Assembly (NCBI GenBank): GCA_027491335.1
Contig: JAIXWJ010000074.1
Coordinates: 62,001-126,000 of the forward strand
DNA length: 64,000 bases
Direction: 5' to 3'
Source of the DNA: Actinomycetes bacterium
GTDB lineage: Bacteria > Actinomycetota > Acidimicrobiia > Acidimicrobiales > Ilumatobacteraceae
Below, piece by piece: positions 23,283-31,354 of this stretch (its first letter is position 1; every line of letters starts with the position of its first letter). Below the pieces are notes generated by a model. That model was not told the DNA's origin. It ran no database searches and saw nothing but the letters and a program-made list of their open reading frames with translations. The translations under genes and the position numbers were made by a program.

Positions 23283-24074
23283 TCAGGGAAGTTCGCGAAC
23301 CCGCACCGACAGACAGGTCACGCAACCTTCGAGTTTGATGAACTCGCTGATGTCCACCTCGATGGTGCGATAGCCACGAGCGCGGTACGAGGCCGCCACG
23401 TCGGGGGCATCGGCGGCCATGAGGATGAGATCGGGTTCCAGTAACACGACGTGCGCGCCGGATTCCTGACTGACGGCTTCGAAGCGGGGGAAGGTTTCGG
23501 TGGAGTCCAGCCCCGGCTCCCAACCGACGATGGTGCCGTCCGACAGGGCGGTGGCGGCGGACTTGAGATGCAGAACCTTGGTGAGCGGAACCCCGATCAC
23601 CTTGGCACCCATCGGTTCGACGATGGCCGCGAATTGACGCAGGCCCTCCGGATTGGTGCGGCCGCCGAGACCGACGTAGATGGTGTCGCCATCGGGATGC
23701 GGGACCTTCAGCACGTCACCACCGTCCATGGTTCCGGGGGCGACGATGCGTTCGATGCGGCAACCCAATTCGGTCACGATGGGCTCCACGCCGATGGTTT
23801 CGGGCTTGCGCGCATCGTCGCCGGGACGGGTGATGATGGCCGTGCCGCGATACAACACCACCGGATCCTCGATGAAGACGGCGTCGGGGCAATCGTCGGC
23901 GGGCGGAACCTCGATGATTCTCCAACCGGCGTCGCGCACGGCGTCGACGTAGTTTGTCCATTGCGTCAGCGCAAGATCGATATCTATGGGCGAGCGATCG
24001 ATGTGGGTGACGATGCCCTCGGTCAATCGGGGGCCGGGGCGTCGAACGAGAGCGATGCGAGTCTGATTGGGCAC
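23283..24074 (-). CDS. Dimethylarginine dimethylaminohydrolase (DDAH) family
   Basis: 263-residue guanidino-group hydrolase of the arginine deiminase superfold. Family blocks: DAVFIEDPVVLYRGTAIITRPG near residue 63 (split by a valine-rich strand), TMDGGDVLK, the catalytic His in KVLHLKSAATAL, and the catalytic Cys in the C-terminal KLEGCVTCLSVRV. It converts methylated arginines to citrulline and methylamines; a related ornithine/arginine activity cannot be excluded. The start is GTG 24074, with TAGTCT six bases upstream, so a leaderless mRNA is likely. Confidence 0.9.
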   Translation of the reverse strand: MPNQTRIALVRRPGPRLTEGIVTHIDRSPIDIDLALTQWTNYVDAVRDAGWRIIEVPPADDCPDAVFIEDPVVLYRGTAIITRPGDDARKPETIGVEPIVTELGCRIERIVAPGTMDGGDVLKVPHPDGDTIYVGLGGRTNPEGLRQFAAIVEPMGAKVIGVPLTKVLHLKSAATALSDGTIVGWEPGLDSTETFPRFEAVSQESGAHVVLLEPDLILMAADAPDVAASYRARGYRTIEVDISEFIKLEGCVTCLSVRVRELP

Positions 24075-24120
24075 GCGCCAAGACTAGAGGTTGATTCTCG
24101 GGCGCCGACGTCTCACTAAT

Positions 24121-24130
24121 GTGACGTCAC
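24121..24130. promoter_or_regulatory. Perfect 10-bp palindrome GTGACGTCAC between divergent genes
   Basis: GTGACGTCAC lies in the 98-base spacer between the divergent DDAH and esterase genes, 47 bases from the DDAH start and 43 from the esterase ATG. It could bind a dimeric regulator controlling both, but a single short palindrome is weak evidence. Confidence 0.3.
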
Positions 24131-24172
24131 GAGTGTGTCGCCCTACGTGTGTTGGCGACTCGAGGGGGAGCC

Positions 24173-25204
24173 ATGACCGTCAATCCAGCCGAAGACCCGC
24201 GCATCGATCCGCGCATCAAGGCCCTGTTGGCCCTGATGCCGAGTTTCCAAGCGCCGGACGTGCCGAACCGCGAGGCGTTGTTGGAGCGAAGCAACACGCC
24301 CGAAGGGATGGCGGCCGCGGAGATGTACCGCTCGATGATGGCCATCTGCGACACCGAAGAGAGTGCACCCACCAAGGGCCTGCGCATTCACAACGAGACC
24401 GTGACATCGCAACCCGATGGCAACTCCATAACTCTTCGTGTTCTGCGCCCCGACACCGATGAGGTTCTGCCCTGCATCTATTACATCCATGGTGGTGGCA
24501 TGGCGTCCTTGTCGTGCTTCGACGGCAATTACAGCGGTTGGGGCAAGTTGCTCGCGGCCAAGGGCGTGGTCGTCGTGATGGTGGAATTCCGCAACGCGGT
24601 GACTCCGTCGTCGTTGCCCGAGGTCGCACCATTCCCCGCCGGTCTGAACGATTGCGTGTCGGGAGTTCGATGGGTGGTGGCCAACACATCGGCGTTGGGC
24701 ATTGATCCTCGCCGCATCGTGGTGGCCGGGGAAAGTGGTGGCGGAAACCTGACCTTGTCGACCGGCATGAAACTTCTGAGGGACGGAGACATCGGCACCA
24801 TTTCCGGTCTCTACGCGTTCTGTCCGTACATCGCCGGGCAGTGGCCCACGCCGGAGTGCCCGTCATCGACGGAGAACAACGGAATCTTCCTGAATCTGCA
24901 CAACAACAACGGCCGCATGGGTTACGGGATCGATGCGTTCGATCGACGCGATCCTTTGGCTTGGCCCAGTTTCGCCACCGAGGACGACGTGCGGGGCTTG
25001 CCCCGCACCGTGATCAGCGTGAACGAATGCGATCCCCTGCGCGACGAAGGCATCAACTTCTTCCGACTGTTGTTGCGCGCCGGTGTGCCGGCGCGGGCCA
25101 AGACGATCCTGGGCACCACCCATGGCATCGAGCTGATGCCCATCGCGTGTCCGGAGATCACCGAAGCCGCTCAGGTGGATCTGGTGGCGTTCGCCTCGGC
25201 CTGA
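24173..25204 (+). CDS. Alpha/beta hydrolase, hormone-sensitive-lipase-like esterase
   Basis: 343-residue carboxylesterase-type enzyme. The oxyanion motif YYIHGGGMASL and the nucleophile elbow AGESGGGNLTL place it in the HSL family; the acid Asp is probably in NECDPLRDEG and the His in GTTHGIELMP. No signal peptide. An ATG at 24173 with a GAGGGGGAG ribosome-binding site is preferred over the upstream start at 24149. The substrate is unknown. It is divergent from DDAH and convergent with the oxygenase gene. Confidence 0.9.
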   Translation: MTVNPAEDPRIDPRIKALLALMPSFQAPDVPNREALLERSNTPEGMAAAEMYRSMMAICDTEESAPTKGLRIHNETVTSQPDGNSITLRVLRPDTDEVLPCIYYIHGGGMASLSCFDGNYSGWGKLLAAKGVVVVMVEFRNAVTPSSLPEVAPFPAGLNDCVSGVRWVVANTSALGIDPRRIVVAGESGGGNLTLSTGMKLLRDGDIGTISGLYAFCPYIAGQWPTPECPSSTENNGIFLNLHNNNGRMGYGIDAFDRRDPLAWPSFATEDDVRGLPRTVISVNECDPLRDEGINFFRLLLRAGVPARAKTILGTTHGIELMPIACPEITEAAQVDLVAFASA

Positions 25205-25234
25205 GCGGTCGCATCGGCCAATCACGATCGGCAA

Positions 25235-26173
25235 TCAGATCGTGTTCACCGTGGAAGCGAACTTCTGCATCAGATGCGGACCGGCGGCGATCGGGGCATG
25301 TCGCGGTTTCTCCCCCGGCGCGATGCAGGAGGGCAGACATTCGATGACCGCATCCCAATTCGCGTTGTGAAAGAAGGCGATCGACTGTCGACGTCCACGC
25401 GGAATCTCGACGCGGTGCAGGGTGGATTTCCAACGATCGTTGGTCCAACGTTCCATGGCATCACCCAGATTCACGATCAGGACGTCGGGCTCCGGGCGAA
25501 CGTCCACCCATCCCGAACTCGTGAGAACCTGCAGACCCGCCTGCTCGGGGTCGACCTCCAGAATCGTGAGCGTTCCGTAATCGGTGTGCGCGCTTGCTCC
25601 CCATTGACCATCGTGGGTGGGAATCGTCGTGTCGCCGGAACCGGGATAGTTCAATGCTCGCATGGCGCTGGTGTGTCGGTCGATGAGCGGCGCGAAGTGG
25701 TCATCGGCGAGTCCGAGTGACTCGGCCATCATCGACAGCAGTCGCGCGGACAGGTCGGCCATCGCGACGTATCGTTCCGACCACGTCGCTCGCATGGTTG
25801 CGGGTTGGTCGGGCCACAGGTTCGGTGACCAAGCGAAGGCCTCATCGGGATCGAGGATCGAATGTTGGGGTGGCTGAATCGGCCCGATCGCGAAACTCTC
25901 CTTGCGATCGGGTGGCGCCACGCGACCGAGGGATTTGGCCAGTGTTTCGCCCGACATCGGAGACCATCCGTAGGGATAGCCGGGTCGGGGCATGGCCACC
26001 AGTTCTTTCTCGGACCGGGCGAGGTCGAAAAACGTCGTGGCGTCGGTCCAGGCCGCGCGCAAGAGGTCTTGGTCGACCCCGTGATTTCGTAGACCGAAGA
26101 ACCCCCAGCCCTCACATGCCGCGGCAATCCGTCGAGCGCAATCGGCGCTCGACGCATCGATGACCGGAATCAT
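25235..26173 (-). CDS. 2-oxoglutarate/Fe(II)-dependent dioxygenase (isopenicillin N synthase-like)
   Basis: 312-residue non-haem iron oxygenase. An N-terminal DIOX_N block (IPVIDASS; GWGFFGLRNHGV) is followed by the jelly-roll core with iron ligands in SAHTDYGTLTIL (HxD) and STLHRVEIP, and the 2-oxoglutarate-binding RQSIAFF. The substrate is unknown; relatives hydroxylate small molecules or make ethylene or antibiotics. The ATG at 26173 precedes the first family block; the ORF extends upstream only by chance towards the tRNA gene. Confidence 0.9.
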   Translation of the reverse strand: MIPVIDASSADCARRIAAACEGWGFFGLRNHGVDQDLLRAAWTDATTFFDLARSEKELVAMPRPGYPYGWSPMSGETLAKSLGRVAPPDRKESFAIGPIQPPQHSILDPDEAFAWSPNLWPDQPATMRATWSERYVAMADLSARLLSMMAESLGLADDHFAPLIDRHTSAMRALNYPGSGDTTIPTHDGQWGASAHTDYGTLTILEVDPEQAGLQVLTSSGWVDVRPEPDVLIVNLGDAMERWTNDRWKSTLHRVEIPRGRRQSIAFFHNANWDAVIECLPSCIAPGEKPRHAPIAAGPHLMQKFASTVNTI

Positions 26174-26279
26174 GGTCGACCCCCGCGCGACGTCACGCCC
26201 GAACGGTAGTCCGGCACGATGGTGGGTCGGAAAGTTCCGAGAACATGCCGACACCCGAAGATGGCGCGACCGGAACATG

Positions 26280-26289
26280 CCGGTACAAT
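26280..26289 (+). promoter_or_regulatory. Extended -10 box of tRNA-Gly
   Basis: CCGGTACAAT places TACAAT at 26284-26289, 11 bases before the mature tRNA 5' end. The same CCGG-TAnnnT layout precedes tig, ndk, the radical SAM gene and proB. No -35 resembling TTGACA is visible. Confidence 0.5.
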
Positions 26290-26300
26290 CTTCCCCCGTT

Positions 26301-26375
<75 letters not shown>

Positions 26376-26421
26376 ATTCGTTCAGGATTCGATGACCGCT
26401 CCACGGGGGCGGTCATCGTCG

Positions 26422-27093
26422 TTATCGGAGAGCGATCGACTCCACCCGCACGACGAATTCGCCCTCCTGTTTGTCCACCAAATAGATGGACACCTGTCGC
26501 ACCGCTTCGGACGTCAGGGGCGGCCGATTGGCGATGGGCGCGAGTCGCCAGTCGGTGGCGACGAAGTCGGCCAGAGGCAGTGCGGACGTCGACATGACAT
26601 TCGACGGCGTGAAACGTTGGATGTAGCTGTCGGTGGTGGTCCGGACCTGCATCAGGTAGGTGCGCCCGTCGCCCTCGGCCATGACGGCGATCGCTCCGAG
26701 TCCGGCCGATGGCCCGTCGAGCAACAGCGGACCGCGCACGGAGGTGAAACCGCCGTTGTTGTCGGTGGAGAGGATTCCGGAGAAAACCATCGCGCCATTG
26801 TCGAGGGACACCGAACTGCTGGAGACGCCGCCCATCACCGTGTCGTTCTGCACGAACCATCCCTCGATCGACGCCGGCTCGGCGAAATTCGCCAACATGG
26901 TCGATTCCACGACTCCGGGAACGGTCGTGGGATCGACCGTTGTTGTTGTCGTTGTTGCTGCTGTTGTTGTCGTGGTGACGAATGTCGTCGCGACGGACGG
27001 TGTCGCCGTCGTGGACGCTGGGGTTCCCTGGGGGGAGTTCGCACAACTCGTGGCGCCGATCAGGATCGTCGCCAACATGACGGGTCCGCGCAT
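26422..27093 (-). CDS. Lipoprotein with CIA30-like domain
   Basis: 223 residues. A signal peptide MRGPVMLATILIGATSC ends with a lipobox Cys, followed by a Thr-rich linker (runs of five and six Thr) and a beta-sandwich like the CIA30/complex I intermediate-associated domain: QNDTVMGGVSSSSVSL, FSGILSTDNNGGFTSVR, and a C-terminal IYLVDKQEGEFVVRVESIAL. In bacteria these domains have no proven role in complex I. The ATG at 27093 gives a compact signal peptide; earlier in-frame starts would add a poor N-terminus. Probably anchored to the outer face of the membrane. Confidence 0.8.
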   Translation of the reverse strand: MRGPVMLATILIGATSCANSPQGTPASTTATPSVATTFVTTTTTAATTTTTTVDPTTVPGVVESTMLANFAEPASIEGWFVQNDTVMGGVSSSSVSLDNGAMVFSGILSTDNNGGFTSVRGPLLLDGPSAGLGAIAVMAEGDGRTYLMQVRTTTDSYIQRFTPSNVMSTSALPLADFVATDWRLAPIANRPPLTSEAVRQVSIYLVDKQEGEFVVRVESIALR

Positions 27094-27212
27094 GCCACTT
27101 CGTATCACCGTGTGCCTGGCAAAGTCCACGCCGACGGGCAGGAGGCTCGCGCATCCGCCACTTCGAGTCGGCCGTGGACGTAGGGTGCGGTCGACGAACG
27201 AGAGGAAATGAC

Positions 27213-27791
27213 ATGAAGAATTCGACGACAGCACGTTTCGGGGCCGCGGTCGCGGCCATCGCCCTCATGGGTGCGGCCTGCGGTGGCGACGATTCCGGTT
27301 CCTCGGGTGCCGACAACGCGGAGAAGAAGGCCTACTCCGAAGCTCTGGCGGTGGCGTTGGGCTCCGATGCGGACTTCCCGTTCGATGAGAAGGAAACGCT
27401 GTGCATCTCCGAAGGGATCGTCGACGTGATGGGACTGCAGATGTTCGTCGACGCCGGTGTGTCCGCCGAGGACATCACCGCCGACGCCGAGTTCGACTTC
27501 CCCGATCTCACCGATGAGCAGAACACCGACCTGGTGAACGTCTTCCTCGACGGAGAGTGCGTCGACATGGGGCAAATGATGGCCGACACGATGATGGAGC
27601 AATCCGATGGGGCGCTTACCGAAGAGCAGGCATCGTGCATCGGTGACGGAATCGCGTCGTCGGAGGGATTCGGTCAGGTTCTCACCGCCGAGATCACCGG
27701 TGCCGATAGCACCGAAGCCGATGCCGCCATGGAGGACGAGATTCTCGGCCTCATCATGGAGTGCGACATTCCGCTCGACTCGCTGGGTTGA
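27213..27791 (+). CDS. Hypothetical cysteine-containing lipoprotein with internal duplication
   Basis: 192-residue secreted protein I cannot assign to a named family. The signal RFGAAVAAIALMGAAC gives a lipobox Cys, followed by an acidic GGDDSGSSGAD linker. The mature part appears to hold two similar units: one with LCISEGIVDVMG and GECVDMG, the other with SCIGDGIASSEG and ECDIPLD, giving two Cys per unit that may form disulfides. The ATG at 27213 follows GAGAGGAAATGAC. It is convergent with the MFS gene without any spacer. Confidence 0.8.
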   Translation: MKNSTTARFGAAVAAIALMGAACGGDDSGSSGADNAEKKAYSEALAVALGSDADFPFDEKETLCISEGIVDVMGLQMFVDAGVSAEDITADAEFDFPDLTDEQNTDLVNVFLDGECVDMGQMMADTMMEQSDGALTEEQASCIGDGIASSEGFGQVLTAEITGADSTEADAAMEDEILGLIMECDIPLDSLG

Positions 27792-29231
27792 TCAGGTCGC
27801 GCTCGCGCGCGGACGAGGCCGCATGGTTCGGGCCGCGTCCGTGTCGCGGATGCGCGTCCAACTCCAGACCGCACCGATCAGGAAGATGATCGACGCACCG
27901 ACGAAGCCCCAGTGGTATCCGCTCAGCGTCGCGTCGACCACGTCGCGCCCGGCGTCGATTTCGTGGTTGCTTCGACTGATGAACACCGTGGCCAGGATCG
28001 CCACCCCGAGAGCGGCCGACGTTTGTCGTTGGGTCGAGAAGATGGCCGAGGCTCGGCCGGTGTCGGGTGCGTCGATGTTGGAATACGTGGCGGCCTGAAT
28101 GGGCATGAAACAGAACGCCATGAAGCAACCGCGCAGGAACATCAGCACGGCGACCACGAGCAGTGACGAGTTCTGATCCAACAGAGCGAACGGCAGCGTG
28201 GCCATGGCCGCCATGGTCATGCCGAAGGTGATCAAGCGGCGCGGACCGATGGTGTGATACCAGCGGCCGACGAACTGGCTCATCGCGATGACTCCGATGG
28301 CTTGCGGAAACGTGGCGAGCCCCGACTCGAAAGCCGACGCCCCCAACAGTCCTTGGATGAACTGCGGCAACAGAAAGATGAAGCCGATGAAGCTTCCGTA
28401 CGACAGCGTGCCCGCGATGTTGCCGTTGCGGAAGATGCGGTCGCGATACAGCCGTAGCGCCAACATCGGTTCGGCGACCGTGGTCTCCACCTTCACCATG
28501 ATCGCCAAGAGCATCAGTCCACCGAGGCCGGTGATCAACACCGGTCCCGACAACCAACCGTGCGTGGGTGCGTGCGACAGTGCGTACAGCAGTCCGGCCA
28601 GTCCGGCACCGGACAATAGGAATCCGGCCCCGTCGAAGCGAGCCGATCGCAACTCGCGATGTTCCTTCAGGAACGTGGCGGCGAACAGAATTCCGAACAC
28701 GCCCACCGGGATGTTCACGTAGAAGATCCATCGCCACGAGAAGTGAGTGACGATGAATCCGCCCACGAGGGGTCCGAGGGCCGGAGCGATCACGGTGGGG
28801 ACGATGAGAATGGCCGACGCGCGAGCTCGCTCTTCCGGTGGGAATGCTCGGTAGAGCATGGCGGTCCCGATGGGGGTGAGCATTCCGCCACCCACACCTT
28901 GCAGAAGTCGGAAGCCGATCAACTGTTCCAACGATTGAGCGAAGCCGCACAGAACCGAGGCGCCGGTGAACACCGTGAGAGCGAAGAGGAACGTCTTCTT
29001 GGTGCCGAAACGGTCACCGATCCATCCCGACGCGGGAATGAAGACCGCCAGAGCCAGCAGGTACCCCAGGATGACCCACTCGATGCCGGCCGGTGTGGCG
29101 TCGAATTCCTCGGTGAGTGTCGGGATGGCGGTGTTGATGATCGTCGTGTCGAGGATCTCCATGAACAACCCGGTGACGAAGCAGATCGCCACGAGCCACT
29201 TGTATTCGATGCGTCCGAAAAGTCGTTTCAT
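27792..29231 (-). CDS. DHA2-family MFS drug/proton antiporter
   Basis: 479-residue transporter with about 14 hydrophobic helices, as in EmrB/QacA. Signatures: MEILDTTIINTAIPTL in helix 1 (the DHA2 D-TIVN-like motif), GWIGDRFGTKKTFLFAL (motif A) and VGGGMLTPIGTAMLYRAFPP, ALGPLVGGFIV (motif C). It probably exports drugs or metabolites using the proton gradient. The ATG at 29231 is immediately before the first charged/helix segment; the longer ORF is antisense to the DinB-like gene. It is divergent from DinB. Confidence 0.92.
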   Translation of the reverse strand: MKRLFGRIEYKWLVAICFVTGLFMEILDTTIINTAIPTLTEEFDATPAGIEWVILGYLLALAVFIPASGWIGDRFGTKKTFLFALTVFTGASVLCGFAQSLEQLIGFRLLQGVGGGMLTPIGTAMLYRAFPPEERARASAILIVPTVIAPALGPLVGGFIVTHFSWRWIFYVNIPVGVFGILFAATFLKEHRELRSARFDGAGFLLSGAGLAGLLYALSHAPTHGWLSGPVLITGLGGLMLLAIMVKVETTVAEPMLALRLYRDRIFRNGNIAGTLSYGSFIGFIFLLPQFIQGLLGASAFESGLATFPQAIGVIAMSQFVGRWYHTIGPRRLITFGMTMAAMATLPFALLDQNSSLLVVAVLMFLRGCFMAFCFMPIQAATYSNIDAPDTGRASAIFSTQRQTSAALGVAILATVFISRSNHEIDAGRDVVDATLSGYHWGFVGASIIFLIGAVWSWTRIRDTDAARTMRPRPRASAT

Positions 29232-29292
29232 GGTGAACACATCCGTTCGTGAAAGAGGGCGCGAGGGGCGTGGGCATGGTAGACGGAAAGGC

Positions 29293-29826
29293 ATGGAGCG
29301 ATGGGTGATCGAGAAGAAGTTGAACGACGACCGGGCGTGGTTGCTCGAGACGTATTCGAAATTGTCCGACGAGCAACTGTTCGGCGACCTGACGCCCAGT
29401 GAGCACGACCCCGCCAACCACTGGTCGGCGCTGGACCATTTGGCCCATTTGGCTCTGATCGAACGCAACTTCGCGGCCATGATCCGTCGACACATCGAAG
29501 GTCATCACAATCCGGTCGGTTTGCGCGAGGACGACGCCGGTCGCCCGCGCACGATGGAGCAGATCATGGCCTCGGTGCACGCCATGACCGAGGAGTGGCA
29601 GAGGGAGCACCACGGTAAGTCGTTCGACGAGGTGGTGGCACTCGGCGCCTCGGCGCGGGCGGTCACTCTGCAGTTGCTGTCGGAATTGACCGACGAGCAG
29701 TTGAACGAGCGTTTGCCGGGTGCGCCGTGGGCCGACGGCACGATCGGGGGAGTGTTGGCGGCCAACGCAGATCATGGCCGCATGCATTGGAAGTGGGCCA
29801 AAGACGCGGGCGTCCTGGAGAAGTGA
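29293..29826 (+). CDS. DinB/YfiT-type four-helix metalloprotein
   Basis: 177-residue four-helix-bundle protein of the DinB superfamily. Probable metal-binding histidines lie in WSALDHLAHLALIER near residue 45 and ADHGRMHWKWAKD at the C-terminus. Members act as thiol S-transferases (for example mycothiol-dependent) or have unknown functions. The ATG at 29293 follows GGAAAGGC, a reasonable ribosome-binding site. The final codons are tandemly repeated beyond the stop codon. Confidence 0.8.
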   Translation: MERWVIEKKLNDDRAWLLETYSKLSDEQLFGDLTPSEHDPANHWSALDHLAHLALIERNFAAMIRRHIEGHHNPVGLREDDAGRPRTMEQIMASVHAMTEEWQREHHGKSFDEVVALGASARAVTLQLLSELTDEQLNERLPGAPWADGTIGGVLAANADHGRMHWKWAKDAGVLEK

Positions 29827-29846
29827 CGCGGGCGTCTTGGAGACGT
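29803..29846 (+). repeat. 22-bp tandem duplication across the DinB-like stop codon
   Basis: The 22-base unit starting GACGCGGGCGTC at 29803-29824 is followed directly by a near-copy at 29825-29846 (three differences), so the gene's last codons and stop are duplicated in the spacer. Confidence 0.85.
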
Positions 29847-29851
29847 GACGA

Positions 29852-30628
29852 TCAGTCGCCGAGATCGGGAGCCCACGCGGAGCCGTTGATGTGGCTTCCA
29901 CCGTCGACGAACAAGGTGTTTCCCGTCATGTAGCGACAGTCGTCGCCCGCCAAGAACGACACCACGGGCGCGATGTCGGCGTACGGATCGCCGATGCGTC
30001 CCATGGGGTTGCTGGCATCGGCGGCCGCGATCAACTCCGGGTGGGCGCCCATCACCTTGTGAAAGGCCGCGCTCTTGGCCGCCGGACACACGGCGTTCAC
30101 CACCACACCGGTGGGAGCCCACTCGCGGGCCGCGGTGCGGGTGAGGGTGCGCAACGACTCCTTGGCCACGTTGTATTCGAGGGTTCCCATGTGGGCGTTG
30201 ACTCCGTTGAGAGAACACATGTTGACCACGCGGCCCCAGCCACGGGCCTTCATGTCGGGGAAGACCTCGCGCATGGCCCAAAAGGCGCCGTAGAACGCGA
30301 TGTCCAAGCCATGTTGCAGCAAGGCGTTCGTCTTCTTTTCCACGCGGCCCATGCCACCGCCGCCCCAAGCATTGTTCACCAGCACGTCGACCGACCCGAA
30401 AGCCTCGCGAGCGTGGGCGATCATGTCGACCACGTCGCTTTCTCGAGAGACATCCGCGCGCACGAAGGTCGCGCGGTCACCGTGGTCGAGAATCGACGCA
30501 CGACCACGTTCTTCGTCGATGTCGACGGCGACGACGCGAAGTCCGTCCTCCACCAATCGGCGCACGACACCGGCGCCGATGCCATCGGCCGCACCGGTGA
30601 CGACCGCGACGCGCGTTGTTCCCATCAT
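29852..30628 (-). CDS. SDR-family NAD(P)-dependent oxidoreductase
   Basis: 258-residue classical short-chain dehydrogenase. The cofactor loop TGAADGIGAGVV is near residue 9, NNAWGG follows, a Ser in NMCSLNG and the catalytic YNVAKE pair are all intact, and the C-terminus has MTGNTLFVDGGSHING. The substrate is unknown. The start is one of two adjacent ATG codons (30628 or 30625). It lies 9 bases downstream of the glutathione peroxidase gene on the same strand and is probably co-transcribed with it. Confidence 0.9.
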   Translation of the reverse strand: MMGTTRVAVVTGAADGIGAGVVRRLVEDGLRVVAVDIDEERGRASILDHGDRATFVRADVSRESDVVDMIAHAREAFGSVDVLVNNAWGGGGMGRVEKKTNALLQHGLDIAFYGAFWAMREVFPDMKARGWGRVVNMCSLNGVNAHMGTLEYNVAKESLRTLTRTAAREWAPTGVVVNAVCPAAKSAAFHKVMGAHPELIAAADASNPMGRIGDPYADIAPVVSFLAGDDCRYMTGNTLFVDGGSHINGSAWAPDLGD

Positions 30629-30637
30629 CGGCAACGG

Positions 30638-31126
30638 TCAGGCGTCGAGAAACTTCTCGATGGTGGCCACCAAGTTGGCGTCATTGGGCGCCACCATGGG
30701 GCTGAATCGCACGATGGTCTTGCCGCCATCGGCGATCACGAACTTCTCGAAGTTCCAGCGAATGTCGCCACTGGTTCCCTCGGCATCGGCCACCGCCGTG
30801 AGTTCGTCGTAAATGGCGTGACGTCCATCGCCGTTCACCTCGATCTTCTCCATGAGAGGGAAGGTGACTCCGTAGGTGGTGGAGCAAAACGTGGCGATCT
30901 CGTCGGGCGAACCGGGCTCTTGTGCGCCGAACTGGTTGCAGGGGAAGCCCACCACCGAGAATCCGCGAGCCGAATAACTCTCGTGCAGTTGCTCGAGCCC
31001 GGTGTACTGCGGAGTGAGCCCGCACTTGCTGGCCACGTTCACGACCAGCATGACCTTGGCCGGAAGATCGGCCAACGTCGTGGGTTGGCCGGACAGCGTG
31101 TTGATGGATTGGCTCAGAATGCTCAT
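30638..31126 (-). CDS. Glutathione peroxidase family thiol peroxidase (Cys type)
   Basis: 162-residue peroxidase. The catalytic Cys lies in VVNVASKCGLTPQYTGLEQL, followed by GFPCNQFGAQEPGS and RWNFEKFVI, the normal Gln/Trp-Asn elements. The active-site residue is an ordinary Cys codon, not TGA. In bacteria without glutathione such enzymes generally use thioredoxin. The ATG at 31126 matches the family start; the upstream extension overlaps the tRNA-Pro region. It heads a short operon with the SDR. Confidence 0.93.
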   Translation of the reverse strand: MSILSQSINTLSGQPTTLADLPAKVMLVVNVASKCGLTPQYTGLEQLHESYSARGFSVVGFPCNQFGAQEPGSPDEIATFCSTTYGVTFPLMEKIEVNGDGRHAIYDELTAVADAEGTSGDIRWNFEKFVIADGGKTIVRFSPMVAPNDANLVATIEKFLDA

Positions 31127-31183
31127 GCCTAAGCGTGGCACACCGGAGACGTGGTCCCGAACACGGGAATCCAACTCGAAATG

Positions 31184-31258
31184 TGGTCGGGGAGGGGAGA
31201 TTTGAACTCCCGACCGCCTGCACCCAAAGCAGGAACGCTACCACTGCGCCACTCCCCG
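31184..31258 (-). tRNA. tRNA-Pro (anticodon TGG)
   Basis: On the minus strand, acceptor CGGGGAG pairs with CTCCCCG; the anticodon stem CCTGC/GCAGG encloses TTTGGGT with anticodon TGG, which reads CCA; the T arm has GGGAGTTCAAATCTCCC. The 3' CCA is encoded (31184-31186). It lies just upstream of the glutathione peroxidase gene. Confidence 0.95.
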
Positions 31259-31354
31259 GTCGGAGGGCAAGCCTAGCGAGGTCGACCCACGAGTGCTTCG
31301 CGACATCCGGCATGCGCGAGGGACGCGGGCGTACGATTTGGCATCGCCACAGCC

